The notes beneath the pieces were generated by a model that searched no databases, was not told the DNA's origin, and saw only the letters and a program-made list of their open reading frames with translations. A program made the translations under genes and the position numbers. From Sphingobacteriales bacterium (lineage in GTDB: Bacteria > Bacteroidota > Bacteroidia > Chitinophagales > CAIOSU01): a stretch of 64,000 nucleotides of DNA. The DNA lies in assembly GCA_027483645.1 (NCBI GenBank), contig JAIXUD010000022.1, positions 124,001 through 188,000 of the forward strand. Direction: 5' to 3'. Positions 17,496 to 24,918 of this stretch are shown here, piece by piece (positions within the stretch are counted from its first letter, which is position 1; each line of letters begins with the position of its first letter).

Positions 17496-17503
17496 TACTT
17501 TTG
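17496..17503 (+). promoter_or_regulatory. -7 element for the gene at 17531
   Basis: TACTTTTG fits TAnnTTTG exactly and lies 27 bp before the ATG at 17531. It lies downstream of an alternative ATG at 17492, which argues against that start. Confidence 0.5.
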
Positions 17504-17530
17504 CTAAATTACTTTTCAAATTTTTTAATT

Positions 17531-17896
17531 ATGTCTCTAATACCTGGAATAGAAAATTGGCTAAAGGAAATACTTACCACACCCGAGCCACCCGAAGAGA
17601 TAATTGCTTACTGGTTTGGGTTGTTCGAAACCAAGGATTTCTATGTGCTGTATGTCATCGGCTCGACAGAGTTTGATGAGAATGATAATGACTGGGTTTA
17701 TGAAATAGGATACGAACCCACTAATAAATACTTCCACTTGGATGCCCCTGAATGGAAAGGATTGAAAGGGAAAGCGGTTTTAGATAAGGTGAAAGCCCAT
17801 TTGCAAGCTAGCCCCTCATTAAAAGAAGGCCGCTTCGCACAAGCAGAGGCTATTGCTGTGGGTTTTGATGATGGCGAGGTAGTGCGGGTTAAGTGA
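17531..17896 (+). CDS. Small acidic protein of unknown function
   Basis: A 121-residue soluble protein (MSLIPGIENWLKEIL at the start) with a central aromatic/acidic segment, IAYWFGLFETKDFYVLYVIG then STEFDENDNDWVYEIGYEP. Its size and acidity recall the immunity-like and SMI1/KNR4-like small proteins of this phylum, but I see no diagnostic motif and no toxin gene beside it. Start chosen by the promoter position. Function unknown. Confidence 0.6.
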   Translation: MSLIPGIENWLKEILTTPEPPEEIIAYWFGLFETKDFYVLYVIGSTEFDENDNDWVYEIGYEPTNKYFHLDAPEWKGLKGKAVLDKVKAHLQASPSLKEGRFAQAEAIAVGFDDGEVVRVK

Positions 17897-17910
17897 TTTA
17901 TTATAAAGGA

Positions 17911-18062
17911 CCGTCATTTCGATAGAACTTGCTGATTTTTAATAATTACTTCGAGCAAAAGTGCGCTACTTGCAAAGGCAGTGCTCGTCAATGGCTCGCC
18001 TTCGTGAAAAACTCCGGCTCACTTAGCAATCGCTCGCGCCCTTCGACAGGCTCAGGGTGACA
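17911..18062. repeat. Intergenic repeat-like segment
   Basis: A non-coding stretch starting CCGTCATTTCGA and ending with CCCTTCGACAGGCTCAGGG (18039-18057, a CCCT-AGCC/GGCT-AGGG hairpin) and TGACACG. The end sequences resemble widespread non-coding dispersed repeats in bacterial genomes. No gene is visible. Confidence 0.4.
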
Positions 18063-18083
18063 CGCCAATTTACGGTATTAGTT

Positions 18084-18112
18084 GTGGTCCGTCGTCTGTC
18101 GTCAGTGGTCCA
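18084..18112. repeat. Heptamer repeat, family A
   Basis: Units CCGTCGT-CTGTCGT-CAGTGGT-CC, ending 3 nt from the stop codon of the outer-membrane protein gene at 18116. Confidence 0.7.
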
Positions 18113-18115
18113 AAT

Positions 18116-18826
18116 TTACTTTACCAGCGTGTAGCCAAAGCCCAGCCTCAACATCACTGGCTTTATATCTATATCCTCATATAAGCTTCCGCTATATTGT
18201 ACGCCCAAAGTGCCGTGGAAACCGCTCGGGTTGCCGAAACTCACAGCGGCTTCAAGGCCTGGCACAAACTCACGCGCAACTGGGCTGCCCTTCTCGCCAA
18301 AGCGATACTTCTCTTTTTCTTTGGTATCGCCTACTTCGGTTAGTATGCGTATTTTGGTAATACCCGCAAAGCTAAACACTGGCCCAGCGCGGAACCATAC
18401 CTTGGGGTGAGCGTAGATTTGCAAAAAGAGCGGAAACTCAAAATAATCAACCGTATAATAGCTCCTTCTACGGAAATCGAAATCCTCGTTTTTCTCAAAT
18501 ACCCAATATCCTTTCGGGCTATAAACCATGCCGGTACCCAAACCTACCAATTCATGAAAACGGTAATCGACCAATATGCCTACATAAGCACTGGTTTTGG
18601 GCAACAAAGAACCTGAGAAATCAGCATCAGCAGCTTCGCGGTCGCTTATGGAGTTGCGTATTTGCTTGGCATCGGGGCCGACCACCGGGCTGGATATAAG
18701 CCCAGCCATAAACTCGAAGTTCAATGATTTTATTTGGTTGGTTCGTTTGAAGCGGCCCTCGGTCTGGCCAACGGCGGAGGCAACCACTAGTAAAAGCAAT
18801 GCATGCGATAGTATAATTTGACGCAT
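18116..18826 (-). CDS. PorT-like outer-membrane beta-barrel protein
   Basis: A 236-residue protein with a signal peptide (MRQIILSHALLLLVVASAVG-Q) and a single outer-membrane barrel typical of the PorT/OMP_b-brl family: regularly spaced amphipathic strands (YVGILVDYRFHELVGLGTGMVYS, shown as GLGTGMVYSPKGYWV), and a C-terminal strand PVMLRLGFGYTLVK. PorT itself belongs to type IX secretion, but this large family is diverse and the precise role is open. The start at 18826 places the signal peptide properly; an upstream in-frame ATG would add ten residues. Confidence 0.7.
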   Translation of the reverse strand: MRQIILSHALLLLVVASAVGQTEGRFKRTNQIKSLNFEFMAGLISSPVVGPDAKQIRNSISDREAADADFSGSLLPKTSAYVGILVDYRFHELVGLGTGMVYSPKGYWVFEKNEDFDFRRRSYYTVDYFEFPLFLQIYAHPKVWFRAGPVFSFAGITKIRILTEVGDTKEKEKYRFGEKGSPVAREFVPGLEAAVSFGNPSGFHGTLGVQYSGSLYEDIDIKPVMLRLGFGYTLVK

Positions 18827-18852
18827 ATAGAAACAGTTTTGGTAAATATAAA

Positions 18853-18886
18853 TCACCCTGCAAGGTTATACAACCATGCAGGGTGA
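18853..18886 (-). terminator. Terminator after the 41-residue gene
   Basis: A perfect 10-bp stem TCACCCTGCA/TGCAGGGTGA with a 14-nt loop, followed on the minus strand by TTTATATTT. It separates the small gene from the PorT-like gene. Confidence 0.6.
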
Positions 18887-18913
18887 AAAGGGTTTTAATT
18901 TGAAGCAGTTAAA

Positions 18914-19039
18914 TTACTTCTTGGCACCGCCGGTTTTGCTGTCGGTTTTGCCACCAGTTGATTTGGTGATGCTTGATTGGCCTGAAGACTTCTTTGTAGT
19001 GTCTTTGCCTTTGTCTGCTAATTTTTTGTCAGTACTCAT
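18914..19039 (-). CDS. 41-residue Lys/Ser/Thr/Gly-rich small protein under a sigma-54 promoter
   Basis: ATG at 19039-19037, stop TAA at 18916-18914. The protein begins MSTDKKLADKGKDTTKK and continues with Ser/Thr/Gly/Lys only (GGKTDSKTGGAKK at the end). It is highly basic, has no hydrophobic segment and is probably disordered. It could bind nucleic acid or be a stress-related small protein, but I recognise no family. Support for a real gene: a well-matched sigma-54 promoter giving a 34-nt leader, an upstream activator-like site, and a terminator 28 nt after the stop. Confidence 0.65.
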   Translation of the reverse strand: MSTDKKLADKGKDTTKKSSGQSSITKSTGGKTDSKTGGAKK

Positions 19040-19083
19040 GATGTTTCGTTTTTAAGGTTACTTTGTCAATTATGTATTGAAAG

Positions 19084-19102
19084 AAGCAACCATTGTGCCA
19101 CT
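19084..19102 (-). promoter_or_regulatory. Sigma-54 promoter of the 41-residue gene
   Basis: The minus strand reads GTGGCACAATGGTTGCTT: TGGCAC and TTGCT are both perfect, with GG (19099-19098) and GC (19087-19086) exactly 10 nt apart. Predicted start about 19074. Confidence 0.75.
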
Positions 19103-19195
19103 AGCAGCCCATATAACAGCAACAAGCATAACCGTATAATAATCAATTGGTTAAACGAAATTAACCATTTGTAAAAATGTGTATTACGCCGTACG

Positions 19196-19207
19196 ATTTG
19201 TAGAAAT
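19196..19207. promoter_or_regulatory. Candidate activator site shared with 755-766
   Basis: ATTTGTAGAAAT, the exact reverse complement of 755-766, lies 122-133 bp upstream of the predicted start at 19074. A one-mismatch half-site TGTAAAAAT occurs at 19170-19178. Confidence 0.5.
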
Positions 19208-19422
19208 CAAGGTGCAGATGGAGAAGAACGCTCCACATCATTTGGCAACAAAGGGTTGTGCTCACTGCTGCCATCCATATCCCGTTTATTACGAAGCCAA
19301 TAATGGGCTATCACAATTTAGAAGATAGGCAGAGCAAGGACAAATAACATGATAACTGCCAGTGGGTTGATATACTCCGCAAATACATCGTAATACTCCA
19401 AAAACAGCTTGAATGCCTTCAT
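19207..19422 (-). pseudogene. Small membrane-protein ORF with an in-frame ochre codon
   Basis: From the ATG at 19422 the frame encodes MKAFKLFLEYYDVFAEYINP and a hydrophobic segment (LAVIMLFVLALPIF), then TAA at 19320-19318. The same frame continues with IVIAHYWLRNKRDMDGSSEHNP to a TGA at 19209-19207. The hydrophobic helix and its following positive charges straddle the stop, so the ancestral protein was probably 71 residues with one membrane segment. Alternatives: a genuine 34-residue membrane peptide, stop-codon readthrough, or a sequencing error. Confidence 0.45.
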
Positions 19423-19470
19423 GATTTACCCTTTTATCATTATGGGGTAAATATAGTTTTTTTCTGCAGT

Positions 19471-20598
19471 CTACTTAAACGGGTCGCTAAACCGCGGGTC
19501 GGTTACAAACTCGTTATCGGTAAGGGTCATTAAGAAAGCGATAAGGTCAAGCTTTTCTTGAGGGGTGAGTTGTACTCCGCCCTGAAAAGCAAATTCCATA
19601 CCCCCAGCATCAATATTGGCCGTTTGGTGCACGCCCGTGCTATAAAAATCTACCACCTCTTCCAAAGTAGCAAAGCGCCCATCGTGCATATAAGGTGCTG
19701 TAAAAGCTAAGTTTCGTAAAGAAGGTACTTTAAACTTTCCGAAATCGGTGACAATTCCAGTGGCTTCACCCAAGCCCTTATCTACATACTCAACAGCAGT
19801 GGCAAAAGAATCCAACCCATTATTGCGAAACTGTAACGACGGGCTAAGCTCTTGGAAAACTTGATTGCCGTTGGGGGTGCCATGGCAATGAAAGCAATCA
19901 GCACCATCTTGCGATATGAACAACTCCAATCCTCTGCGCTCTTGATCGGTAAGCTCCCCAAAACCGGTAACTGCTTCGTCAAATTTACTCCTACCTGACA
20001 CTAGAGTAAACATAAATTGCGCCAAAGCCTTTCCCGCATGCTCCTTGGTTATATCTTCGGGCTCCACACCAAATGCTTCGTAAAAAAACTTAGGATAGTC
20101 TTTGTGCGCTTGTAGTTTTATGATGTTTTCAGGCCAATAAGCGTGCATCTCCAACGGGTCTTCAACTGGTATAAGGGCTTGTTCAGCCAAATCTGTTGCA
20201 CGGCCATCCCAAAAAAACCGGCTGCTATATACCAAGTTGAACAGCGGCATGGCATGGCGCTTACCCTGCAAACCATCAATACCCAAACTCAAAATCCTGT
20301 TATCGGAAAAGGCATTCTCTTGTTTATGGCAACCGGCACAGGCCAAGGTGCTATCGCCACTCAGAATGGGGTCATAAAATAACATTCTACCCAGTTGCAC
20401 CCCCTGTGTGGTAAGTGGGTTGCTAGCAGGGAAAGTAGCTGGTGGAAAGTTGCGCGGTATCTCCACGGTGTAAGCTTGCGGATTGTATACCCAGCCCCTG
20501 TCGTTTTTGGTTCCGTCATCATCATCAGGTTCTTTTCCACAACCTGACATGATTGCAACTAGTACAATTAATGGTAGTATATATCGTAGTGCTTTCAT
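19471..20598 (-). CDS. MauG/MbnH-like diheme cytochrome c peroxidase, lipoprotein (copy 1)
   Basis: A 375-residue periplasmic or surface lipoprotein (lipobox AIMSGC, Cys20). Two c-haem sites: CAGCH (87-91) followed by KQENAFSD, and CFHCH (235-239). The end has the family motif FKVPSLRNLAFTAPYMHDGRFATLEEVVDFY, seen here as VPSLRNLAFTAPYMHDGRF. Members reduce peroxide or oxidise protein residues; the MauG-like MbnH converts a tryptophan of its partner MbnP to kynurenine. Last gene of a cluster that also holds a second peroxidase and two MbnP proteins. Whether it acts on MbnP or as a plain peroxidase cannot be told from sequence. Confidence 0.85.
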   Translation of the reverse strand: MKALRYILPLIVLVAIMSGCGKEPDDDDGTKNDRGWVYNPQAYTVEIPRNFPPATFPASNPLTTQGVQLGRMLFYDPILSGDSTLACAGCHKQENAFSDNRILSLGIDGLQGKRHAMPLFNLVYSSRFFWDGRATDLAEQALIPVEDPLEMHAYWPENIIKLQAHKDYPKFFYEAFGVEPEDITKEHAGKALAQFMFTLVSGRSKFDEAVTGFGELTDQERRGLELFISQDGADCFHCHGTPNGNQVFQELSPSLQFRNNGLDSFATAVEYVDKGLGEATGIVTDFGKFKVPSLRNLAFTAPYMHDGRFATLEEVVDFYSTGVHQTANIDAGGMEFAFQGGVQLTPQEKLDLIAFLMTLTDNEFVTDPRFSDPFK

Positions 20599-20610
20599 TT
20601 AAAGTTTAGT

Positions 20611-20642
20611 TTCGAGTTGCGAGTTACGGGTTACGAGTTATC
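20611..20642. repeat. Heptamer repeat, family B
   Basis: Units GAGTTGC-GAGTTAC-GGGTTAC-GAGTTAT, just upstream of the peroxidase gene at 20598; it faces an inverted copy at 20700-20726. Confidence 0.75.
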
Positions 20643-20699
20643 TTCTAACTAGCAATCTATATTCCCTCCACTTATTGATACAATTTAATGTTTCCATTT

Positions 20700-20726
20700 C
20701 TAACTCGCAACTTTTAACCCGCAACC
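20700..20726. repeat. Heptamer repeat, family B, inverted copy
   Basis: The reverse strand reads GGTTGC-GGGTTAA-AAGTTGC-GAGTTAG. Together with 20611-20642 it could fold a long stem between the two peroxidase genes. Confidence 0.7.
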
Positions 20727-20729
20727 GCA

Positions 20730-21752
20730 TTATTCCGCAAATGCCGCATTGGTTGTAAATTCATAATCGCTCAAGGCGTTTAAAAATTCCAATAAGTCGC
20801 TTTTCTCTTGGGCTGTTAGGTTTAATGGTTTTATCCTTTCATCTTTCTGAGGGTTGTTTGCCCCGCCGCTATTGTAATGCTCCACCACTTGGGCTAAACT
20901 GGCTATGCTGCCATCATGCATGTATGGGGCCGTAAGTGCAACATTCCGCAACGAAGGCACCTTAAACTTGTCCCGATCAGCTTCCACCGCCGTTACCCTT
21001 ATCCTACCCGAATCTGCATAAACCTCAGCCAAACCATTATTCTTAAAGCTGTAATCGGTAAAATTAAACCCGCCGTGGCAGCCAGAGCAGCTCAACCGCT
21101 CGCTTTGGAACAATGCCAAGCCACGCTTCGCCGATTCATTTAGTGCGCTACTTTGCCCGTTATTGTATTGATCATAAGCACTGTTGCCCGAAACCAAGGT
21201 ACGCTCGAAAGCCCCCAAGGCCCTTGTTAACACAAAAGCATCAAACTCCCTGTTGTAGGCTATCCGGGCCATTTCCTGATATCGAGGGTTTTGCGCCAAC
21301 CGCTCCACCGCCAGCGGAAAATCATGGTCCATCTCGTTCACATCCTGCACCGGTGCCAGCACTTGCAGCTCAAGTGTAGGTACCCCGCCATCAAAAAAAT
21401 AATAAGGATGATAACCCAAATTGAATAATGGCGGGCTATTTCTCATCCCTTTTCTGCCTTCAATACCGCTGCTTATTGCGATCACATCACTAAAAGCATT
21501 GGTTTGAAGGTGGCACGAGCCGCAAGAAACAGTACTATCGCGAGACATGCCTTTATCAAAGAACAGCATTTTGCCCAATTCGACCCGTTTTACCGTAAGC
21601 TCATTTCCTACTGGCACCGGCATTGGCGGGAAACCAACTGGCAAATTGAGTTCATAAGGCGCATCCAACGGCTCTAGTTCATCTTTGCCACAGCCCGTTG
21701 CAAGCAATGCCGTAATAAGGCATATCCCTATGAATACCTTGGTTTTACCCAT
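20730..21752 (-). CDS. MauG/MbnH-like diheme cytochrome c peroxidase, lipoprotein (copy 2)
   Basis: A 340-residue paralogue of the gene at 19471: lipobox LLATGC (Cys21), haem sites CGSCH (77-81, followed by LQTNAFSD) and CSGCH (222-226), and FKVPSLRNVALTAPYMHDGS near the end. It starts 6 nt after the stop of the MbnP-like gene at 21759, so the two are almost certainly cotranscribed. That adjacency is the arrangement of the mbnP-mbnH pair of methanotrophs, supporting a role in oxidising or maturing the MbnP-like partner (inference). Confidence 0.87.
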   Translation of the reverse strand: MGKTKVFIGICLITALLATGCGKDELEPLDAPYELNLPVGFPPMPVPVGNELTVKRVELGKMLFFDKGMSRDSTVSCGSCHLQTNAFSDVIAISSGIEGRKGMRNSPPLFNLGYHPYYFFDGGVPTLELQVLAPVQDVNEMDHDFPLAVERLAQNPRYQEMARIAYNREFDAFVLTRALGAFERTLVSGNSAYDQYNNGQSSALNESAKRGLALFQSERLSCSGCHGGFNFTDYSFKNNGLAEVYADSGRIRVTAVEADRDKFKVPSLRNVALTAPYMHDGSIASLAQVVEHYNSGGANNPQKDERIKPLNLTAQEKSDLLEFLNALSDYEFTTNAAFAE

Positions 21753-21758
21753 ACCCTA

Positions 21759-22547
21759 TTACGGGTTTGAAAGGCTAAATGCCCTTATGAAATTCTCGGT
21801 AAAATCTTCTGCCAATTGATAGTTACTGGTGCTATGGGTTATCGCTCCCATGTTTCGGCTAATATCCCTTGAGCCGTATAGTGCCCTGTTTAGGTCTAAA
21901 TCCAGGTTATACGTGTAGCTATCACCTTCGCCTACGCTAAATGGCACACTTGCCGCACCCAATACCGCTTCGCGATACAGTGTGTTAAGACCAGTGTGAT
22001 AATTAAAGAACGACGTAGTTGCAACAGGCCCTGGCGTATTGGCTAACGTATCATAATAGCCTTCTAGCATTACAAATCGGTAACCACTATTCCAGGTCCA
22101 GAAAGTACCCTGAAATGCACTTAACGGGTGATCTTGCGCATAGGTGGCCGGGTCGCTAGCGTTCTGCGCACTATCCAATCCAATCCAAAACCTAACACCT
22201 GTATAGTTACCGGCAGGTATGGCGGCCTCAATAGTAAGCGGTTCGCCCGAAGCTAAGCCCTCCAAGCTTAACAAGGCAACATCCTTTATCTCGAGTTCGC
22301 CACTATCGGTTAACAAAGTAAGGTGCGATACATAAAACCGAAACAGCGTGGGCATGATGCGATAGCTGTCTTCATCTAAATACTCTTGGTTAAGCACCAT
22401 TGGCTGGTTGCCTACTTTTGGGTATATGTTGAAGGTAATACTACTCGGGTCTGGCTCGATAATCAACTCCGGGTCTTTTTCACATGAAGAAGCCATTATT
22501 ACCCAAACTAGCATGGGTACCAGTAGACGTAGATAGCGCATAAACAC
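21759..22547 (-). CDS. MbnP-like lipoprotein (copy 1)
   Basis: A 262-residue lipoprotein (lipobox IMASSC, Cys22). The family pattern is clear: an N-terminal beta-sandwich strand SSITFNIYPKVGN, RIMPTLFRFYVSHLTLL, IPAGNYTGVRFWIGLDSAQN and the signature FWTWNSGYRFVMLEG (Trp150 and Trp152). MbnP of methanotrophs is a periplasmic copper-binding protein whose tryptophan is modified to kynurenine by the diheme enzyme MbnH. Here the neighbouring gene encodes such an enzyme. Copper binding is inferred from the family. Confidence 0.8.
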   Translation of the reverse strand: MFMRYLRLLVPMLVWVIMASSCEKDPELIIEPDPSSITFNIYPKVGNQPMVLNQEYLDEDSYRIMPTLFRFYVSHLTLLTDSGELEIKDVALLSLEGLASGEPLTIEAAIPAGNYTGVRFWIGLDSAQNASDPATYAQDHPLSAFQGTFWTWNSGYRFVMLEGYYDTLANTPGPVATTSFFNYHTGLNTLYREAVLGAASVPFSVGEGDSYTYNLDLDLNRALYGSRDISRNMGAITHSTSNYQLAEDFTENFIRAFSLSNP

Positions 22548-22572
22548 AATTATTTATGATAAAACAGGAAAA

Positions 22573-22657
22573 CAGTGCATTTGGTTGCACTGGGTGTTTA
22601 AACCAATTGCATTATACCGCTAGAAACAGTTTTCTTAATACTGTTTCCAGCGGTATA
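22573..22657. promoter_or_regulatory. Two hairpins between the MbnP-like genes
   Basis: CAGTGCA/TGCACTG (22573-22579 with 22586-22592) and a longer stem in which TATACCGCT and GAAACAG (22613-22629) pair with CTGTTTC and AGCGGTATA (22641-22657) apart from one mismatch. There is no T-run, so these look like processing or stability elements that could set the ratio of the two products, not a terminator. Confidence 0.5.
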
Positions 22658-22671
22658 TTTTGCAAATGGAA

Positions 22672-23433
22672 TTACTCCGCAGTGAATGCTGAGCTGTAAT
22701 TCGTTTTTACCCTGGTAGCCAAATCCATATTGTTCATGGTCATCGTGATCACATCGGCACCGCCCAAGTCCACATTCGAGAATAAGGCAGCGGTATTGAG
22801 GTACACGTTGATGTTCGGATGGCTTCCTTCGCTCACCTGTTTGTCGATGTCAATCGACACGGTAGACAGGTATGAATCGGTGCCCACATGGAAAATCCAA
22901 GGGCCATCAACCGTACCGTTAGGCGTGGCGTTGGTATCTACCAAACCTTCCGCCATAAAGAAAATGTAGCCTGAGTTCCAGCTCCAGAACATGCCCGAAT
23001 TATTGGTTGGCGACAAATCCGATTCAGCATCCAACAAGCTAGGGTCGCCGTGGTTGGTTACGGAATCCACGCCAACATCGAATTTCAATTGTGTGTAATG
23101 GCCAGTAGGTAATTCTTCCATTTCAAGCTCGTTTACCCCATTGGTTTTAACCAATAAATATTCCCCAGAGAATGGTACTTCATTACCATCATGGCCTACC
23201 AACCTTACATTCGAAACATAGTACTGCACTTTGTTAATCCTAAAATCACGGTTGTTAGTTCCGGTTTTTACAGCGTTGGTATCCAACGCTTCGGTAAGGC
23301 CATAGCGGTTGTTAAAGTAAATATGCATGTGCCCTGTACCATCATGGTCGTGGTCTTTTTCGCAGCTGGTAGTAGATACGATAGCTACAAAGGCAAAAAG
23401 TAATAGTGATAAGTTGTTTATGATAGATTTCAT
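22672..23433 (-). CDS. MbnP-like lipoprotein (copy 2) with a His-rich N-terminus
   Basis: A 253-residue lipoprotein (lipobox STTSC, Cys24). Right after the lipidated Cys comes a metal-binding-like stretch EKDHDHDGTGHMH. The MbnP pattern follows: FRINKVQYYVSNVRLV, LPTGHYTQLKFDVGVDSV and the signature MFWSWNSGYIFFMAEG, with Trp150 and Trp152 at the same residue numbers as in copy 1. The His cluster suggests a second copper site, which is inference. The start overlaps the stop of the upstream outer-membrane gene by 4 nt. Confidence 0.82.
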   Translation of the reverse strand: MKSIINNLSLLLFAFVAIVSTTSCEKDHDHDGTGHMHIYFNNRYGLTEALDTNAVKTGTNNRDFRINKVQYYVSNVRLVGHDGNEVPFSGEYLLVKTNGVNELEMEELPTGHYTQLKFDVGVDSVTNHGDPSLLDAESDLSPTNNSGMFWSWNSGYIFFMAEGLVDTNATPNGTVDGPWIFHVGTDSYLSTVSIDIDKQVSEGSHPNINVYLNTAALFSNVDLGGADVITMTMNNMDLATRVKTNYSSAFTAE

Positions 23434-24485
23434 AGTTCTTGTTCTTTTGAGTTTGTTGAATTGTTTGATTTTTTTGAATTAAACGCATATTTGGCCCCTA
23501 CTTGGAAACCCGATACATTGCCGAATTGTTCGTTCACCACAATCCTTTGTGCCAGCGGATGCCTCCACAGGCAGTTGAGCCCCCAGTTACCTTTAAATAA
23601 ATCAAGCCCTACCGTACCAAAGAGAAAGAGCCCGCCCGTAGGGCCTTCAGGCACCGCGGCGGTGGTTTGATTGCTTCCGGCATGTTCTAGCCACAAGCCT
23701 GTGCTAGGCGCAATGGCTAGCCGCTTAAACTCCTTAAACCAAAAACCACGCAAATCGGCATTGAGGCTATTGGCAAAGCGATAGCCCAACTTGTTGGCGG
23801 TATTTACTTTATAGGTAACCATGGCGGTTGCACCCCAGCTCTTCGAACGGATGATGTAGTTGGTAGTGGCAATAAAATCGACACTGCCGCTGCCATTTTG
23901 CAAATCGGGGCGCAGCATTTCGTCGTATCCTATTTTCTGAAAACTGCCCGTAGGCAACTTCACACCTACCCCAACCACTAAGCGTTGCTGTAGTTTTTTG
24001 CTTACCAAGCGCTTGCCTTCGCTTAGGGCTTGGTATTGGGTAAGCAAAACTACATCGCCCAAGCCTTGATGCTGCTCTAGCTTACGGCCATCGCGATATT
24101 GGTTATCCTCGCTACACAGCAGCTTAGCCGTTAAAGGCACTATAGCCATAAGGCTCCACTTAGGGTGCACGTAGTAAGTGCCCCGTACATCGGTAGTGGT
24201 TTGTATTTGTCGGTATCGGGTCTCTACCTGTGGCTCGGTATGCACGTGTCCATCGTCCTGTTTTTTCGGGCCGGCTATATAATCCATCAAGGACTCGTGA
24301 AGCGTGGCGCTAAAAAAGCGGCTTTGTTGCTGTATACCAATGGAGTGCTGGCCGTTGTTGAGTTGCAATTCAGCATTGAATATGCTCAAGTTGGCACTAC
24401 ATCCGTCGCAGGCATAAACTCCCCTTACCGTTGCGGCCACCAATAGCATTACTAGCCACAGGCGACACAACATATTTGTGTTCAT
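23430..24485 (-). CDS. Outer-membrane beta-barrel protein of the MbnP cluster
   Basis: A 351-residue protein with a signal peptide ending about residue 25 (RGVYA) followed by CDGCSANL, a CxxC pair at the mature N-terminus. The rest alternates in amphipathic strands (GDVVLLTQYQALSEGKR, RLVVGVGVKLPTGSFQKIGY, FQVGAKYAF), as in transporter-like barrel proteins. A His-containing loop, DDGHVHTEPQ, sits near residue 80. Its place in the operon suggests passage or sensing of copper across the outer membrane; this is inference. Confidence 0.65.
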   Translation of the reverse strand: MNTNMLCRLWLVMLLVAATVRGVYACDGCSANLSIFNAELQLNNGQHSIGIQQQSRFFSATLHESLMDYIAGPKKQDDGHVHTEPQVETRYRQIQTTTDVRGTYYVHPKWSLMAIVPLTAKLLCSEDNQYRDGRKLEQHQGLGDVVLLTQYQALSEGKRLVSKKLQQRLVVGVGVKLPTGSFQKIGYDEMLRPDLQNGSGSVDFIATTNYIIRSKSWGATAMVTYKVNTANKLGYRFANSLNADLRGFWFKEFKRLAIAPSTGLWLEHAGSNQTTAAVPEGPTGGLFLFGTVGLDLFKGNWGLNCLWRHPLAQRIVVNEQFGNVSGFQVGAKYAFNSKKSNNSTNSKEQEL

Positions 24486-24525
24486 TGAAGGAATTTAGGC
24501 TTACAAAATGGTTATTCCATTTACA

Positions 24526-24882
24526 TTAAGCCAAGTAGCACGGCGGATGCGGCTGTGGGGTAGTATTGTATTGGGTAAAAAACGATTGGTAGTAAGCCGC
24601 AGGTGCTGCGGTAGTTTCTATAGTTGGTTCGCTTATAACAACCATGGGTACTTCATATACCCAAGTGATGCTTTGCTGCACGGTAAGCAAGTTGCTTTTT
24701 GGGGTATTGTCGGTTTGTTTTTGGAATTGCTTTTTTAGATAACACTTACCGTTACACTGCAAATCTGGTGCCGTGCGGTTCTCGCACAAGGTGCGGGCAA
24801 TAAAGCTTTGATTAACCTGAAAGTTAAGGAAAACAGCAGTATATGCCCCGGAGTGGAACAAAATAGCTACTAAAGCTACCAT
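24526..24882 (-). CDS. Small membrane protein with CENR and CNGKC motifs
   Basis: A 118-residue protein: one N-terminal hydrophobic segment (MVALVAILFHSGAY), then NFQVNQSFIARTLCENR, LQCNGKCYLKKQF and a C-terminal PPCYLA. The paired LCENR/CNGKCYLKK motifs define a small Bacteroidota family usually found beside metal-related outer-membrane genes; two cysteines four apart could bind copper or form a disulfide. First gene of the MbnP cluster. A -7 element at 24911-24918 rules out the GTG at 24930; a TTG start near 24906 remains possible and would add a Lys-rich leader. Confidence 0.65.
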   Translation of the reverse strand: MVALVAILFHSGAYTAVFLNFQVNQSFIARTLCENRTAPDLQCNGKCYLKKQFQKQTDNTPKSNLLTVQQSITWVYEVPMVVISEPTIETTAAPAAYYQSFFTQYNTTPQPHPPCYLA

Positions 24883-24910
24883 GCTGAATAGGTACTTAAT
24901 GGTTTTCAAG

Positions 24911-24918
24911 CAAAAGTA
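24911..24918 (-). promoter_or_regulatory. -7 element of the MbnP/peroxidase cluster
   Basis: TACTTTTG on the minus strand, a perfect TAnnTTTG, 29 nt before the chosen ATG. Confidence 0.5.

Noticed and set aside
17492-17530. Upstream ATG for the gene at 17531
   Set aside because: The -7 promoter element lies downstream of it, so it would not be on the main transcript.
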